From contig CAYTOJ010000096.1 of assembly GCA_964439415.1 (NCBI GenBank), positions 1-7,594 on the forward strand: DNA of 7,594 nucleotides, in the 5' to 3' direction. Below the pieces are notes generated by a model that did no database searches, had not been told where the DNA came from, and was given only the letters and a program-made list of their open reading frames with translations. The stretch is from CAYTOJ01 sp964439415. Its GTDB lineage: Bacteria; Pseudomonadota; Alphaproteobacteria; Rickettsiales; CAZAGG01. Shown here piece after piece: positions 6,227-7,594 of this stretch (position 1 is the first letter of the stretch; each line of letters begins with the position of its first letter). A program made the position numbers and the translations under genes.

Positions 6227-6233
6227 ATGTGGA

Positions 6234-7508
6234 ATGAGCAAGTTTGATGTTTGCATGGTAGGTCTGGGGCCTGTAGGGACTACTTCAGGACTGTGTTTTG
6301 CCAAACAGGGATATAAAGTTATCGGTGTTGATATAAACCAGACACGTGTAGACTCATTCAAAAATAAAAAAGCGCCCTTTATTGAACCAGGCATTGATGA
6401 TTTAACAAGCGAGGCAATCGACCAGGGCAATTTCAGCACCACTACTGACCTGCTGAATGCCGCGGCAAGCTCTGATATTATCATGATCGCAGTTGGTACG
6501 CCAACCCCGGTGGAGACAGGCGTGCCGGACTTATCATACCTGGATTCCGCCTGTGGTATCATCGGCAAGGCTCTGCTGAAATCCAGGACTGAAGGCACAA
6601 TACCCGCGAACGGCGCAATCGTTGTTGTGCGCAGCACCGTGCCACCAGGCACTATGAGAAACAGGCTAGCAAAAATCATCGAAGAATCTTCAGGCCTCAA
6701 AGCCGGAGTTGATTTCCACGTTGCCGCTAATCCAGAATTCCTGCGTGAGGGTAAAGCGATTCAGGATTTCTTCAACACCGGGCGCGTTGTAGTGGGCGCG
6801 GATAGCCAGGAAGCGGCAGAGCGCATCATGAAATTATACAGGGATGTAAAAGCTGATTCCAGACTGATAGTATCCTTAGAATCCGCCGAGTTCGCCAAGT
6901 ATGTTGATAATACCTGGCACGCTTTAAAGGTGGCATTCGCCAACGAAATCGGGCGCGTATGCGTAGGATTCGGCGGCAGGCCGGAGGAAACAACCAACAT
7001 TTTCCTGTCAGACAAACAGCTTAATATTTCACCTTATTATCTGCGCCCCGGCTTTGCTTTCGGTGGTTCCTGCCTTCCTAAAGATACCCGTGGCATTACG
7101 CATCTGGCTAAAAAAGTCGGTGTTCAGGTTCCGGTGATAGAATCCATTCTGAGAAGTAATGACGAACATATCGAACGCGGCGTGAATCTTATTATGTCAC
7201 ATAAGCCCAGCAGCGTCGGCCTGCTTGGTGTGGCATTCAAGGAACATGTGGACGATCTGCGCGAAGCTCCCGCACTGGCGGTAGCGGCAAGCCTGATGAA
7301 GCGCGGCATAAAAGTTGCGGCGCATGATGTTGCCTTCAAGGCTGGTGATAAACTGAAGCTTCCCGGCACGAAGGATGAACTGGAAATAGTAAGCCTGGAC
7401 GATTTGCAGACCAATCACACACTGGCCTTGATTCATCGCCTACCGCAGTATATTTCATTGCAGAACGGTATGCGTAACATTGTTGACCTTACTACTATAA
7501 CTGAATGA
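6234..7508 (+). CDS. Nucleotide-sugar 6-dehydrogenase, GDP-mannose dehydrogenase (AlgD)-like
   Basis: This 424-residue protein belongs to the UDP-glucose/GDP-mannose dehydrogenase family. Members oxidise the C6 hydroxyl of an NDP-hexose to a carboxylate in two NAD+-dependent steps, giving a uronic-acid precursor for polysaccharide. Residues about 1-200 form the NAD domain, with GLGPVG (10-15) as Rossmann loop, Asp33 closing the second strand (GVDIN), EPG (51-53), VGTPTP (87-92), RSTVPPGT (133-140) and NPEFLREG (166-173). The central domain has AKYVDNTWHALKVAFANEIG (221-240) and the active site GFAFGGSCLPKD (273-284) with nucleophile Cys280. The C-terminal domain has VGLLGVAFKEHVDDLRE (328-344). 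NTWHALKVAFANEIG and PYYLRPGFAFGGSC resemble P. aeruginosa AlgD (436 residues) more than UDP-glucose dehydrogenases, so GDP-mannose is the favoured substrate; UDP-glucose or another sugar is not excluded. AAGGA at 6223-6227 is six bases before the ATG. All key residues are present. Confidence 0.92.
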   Translation: MSKFDVCMVGLGPVGTTSGLCFAKQGYKVIGVDINQTRVDSFKNKKAPFIEPGIDDLTSEAIDQGNFSTTTDLLNAAASSDIIMIAVGTPTPVETGVPDLSYLDSACGIIGKALLKSRTEGTIPANGAIVVVRSTVPPGTMRNRLAKIIEESSGLKAGVDFHVAANPEFLREGKAIQDFFNTGRVVVGADSQEAAERIMKLYRDVKADSRLIVSLESAEFAKYVDNTWHALKVAFANEIGRVCVGFGGRPEETTNIFLSDKQLNISPYYLRPGFAFGGSCLPKDTRGITHLAKKVGVQVPVIESILRSNDEHIERGVNLIMSHKPSSVGLLGVAFKEHVDDLREAPALAVAASLMKRGIKVAAHDVAFKAGDKLKLPGTKDELEIVSLDDLQTNHTLALIHRLPQYISLQNGMRNIVDLTTITE

Positions 7509-7519
7509 CGGAACAAACG

Positions 7520-7532
7520 CTGCAAAATGCAG
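7520..7532 (+). other. Small hairpin just after the dehydrogenase stop
   Basis: CTGCA (7520-7524) and TGCAG (7528-7532) form a 5-bp stem with an AAA loop, 12 nt after the stop codon. It is short and not followed by T residues, so it is unlikely to terminate transcription alone. Confidence 0.25.
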
Positions 7533-7533
7533 T

Positions 7534-7589
7534 ATATACCCCCTATCGTCTGGGGAGTGTGGTTAAGTGATGTCATTTCAGGGGTATAT
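7534..7589. repeat. Inverted repeat at the window end, possible terminator or regulatory element
   Basis: ATATACCCC (7534-7542) and GGGGTATAT (7581-7589) are perfect 9-bp inverted repeats with 38 nt between, and TTTCT follows at 7590-7594. Inside the loop, GGGG at 7552-7555 could pair instead with CCCC at 7540-7543, giving a competing shorter hairpin. The arrangement could be a long-loop terminator, a regulatory leader of the next gene, or the edge of a repeat. An ATG at 7570 opens eight codons before the window ends but lacks a good ribosome binding site, so I do not call it a gene. Confidence 0.35.
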
Positions 7590-7594
7590 TTTCT

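Larger units (their letters stand above)
6043..6233. promoter_or_regulatory. AT-rich divergent intergenic region between regulator and dehydrogenase genes
   Basis: These 191 nt must carry the promoters for both flanking genes. I see two related AT-rich palindromic elements (6086-6102 and 6209-6226), a TATAAT at 6181-6186 and a 12-bp palindrome AAATATATATTT at 6117-6128. One Fnr-type half-site, ATCAA, is at 6090-6094; no full TTGAT-N4-ATCAA site is present. No reading frame of convincing character and no structured RNA was recognised. Autoregulation by the adjacent Crp/Fnr protein is plausible by position only. Confidence 0.5.

Noticed and set aside
6152..6700. 182-codon open frame on the - strand opposite the dehydrogenase N-terminus
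   Set aside because: It lies antisense to a well-supported conserved gene, has no recognisable domain, and is explained by codon bias of the real frame.
7570..7594. ATG with eight open codons at the window end as the start of the next gene
   Set aside because: There is no well-spaced ribosome binding site, the peptide is too short to recognise, and it overlaps the inverted repeat.

Overview
The window reads as chromosomal DNA from an alphaproteobacterium of moderate G+C content. That assignment rests on protein signatures: S17 begins MPRR and keeps an ECAPISK-type end, L3 has the RQDPGK form and a C-terminal extension, L22 has an N-terminal extension, and S3, L16 and L29 look alphaproteobacterial. 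The elongation factor Tu gene also sits directly upstream of rpsJ. I cannot name the genus.

Positions 1-5202 are the end of tuf followed by a complete S10 ribosomal protein operon in the classical order: rpsJ, rplC, rplD, rplW, rplB, rpsS, rplV, rpsC, rplP, rpmC, rpsQ. All are on the + strand with gaps of 0-28 nt or overlaps of 1-4 nt, so they are almost certainly one transcript continuing from tuf. The products build the 30S head (S10, S19, S3), the 30S body (S17), and 50S elements around the peptidyl-transferase centre and exit tunnel (L2, L3, L4, L16, L22, L23, L29).

The block stops at rpsQ. The usual next genes (rplN, rplX, rplE and the rest of the spc cluster) are absent. Instead there is a 129-nt spacer and a convergent Crp/Fnr-family regulator gene on the - strand (5332-6042). 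The break falls exactly at the S10/spc boundary known from E. coli.

The regulator resembles the DNR-like branch of Crp/Fnr. It has an E-xx-SR recognition helix, no visible cyclic-nucleotide phosphate-binding arginine, and a cysteine-containing C-terminal tail. A 191-nt AT-rich divergent intergenic region (6043-6233) separates it from a + strand nucleotide-sugar dehydrogenase gene (6234-7508), most like GDP-mannose 6-dehydrogenase (AlgD). That enzyme would supply a uronic-acid sugar nucleotide for surface polysaccharide. The intergenic region holds a near-exact 17-18 bp direct repeat built on AT-rich palindromes. The last 86 nt carry an inverted repeat followed by a short T-rich run at the window edge.

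I found no mobile element, tRNA, rRNA, CRISPR array or obviously novel system. Most of the window is ordinary core genome; the items worth a second look are the operon break, the regulator's sensor features and the two non-coding stretches.
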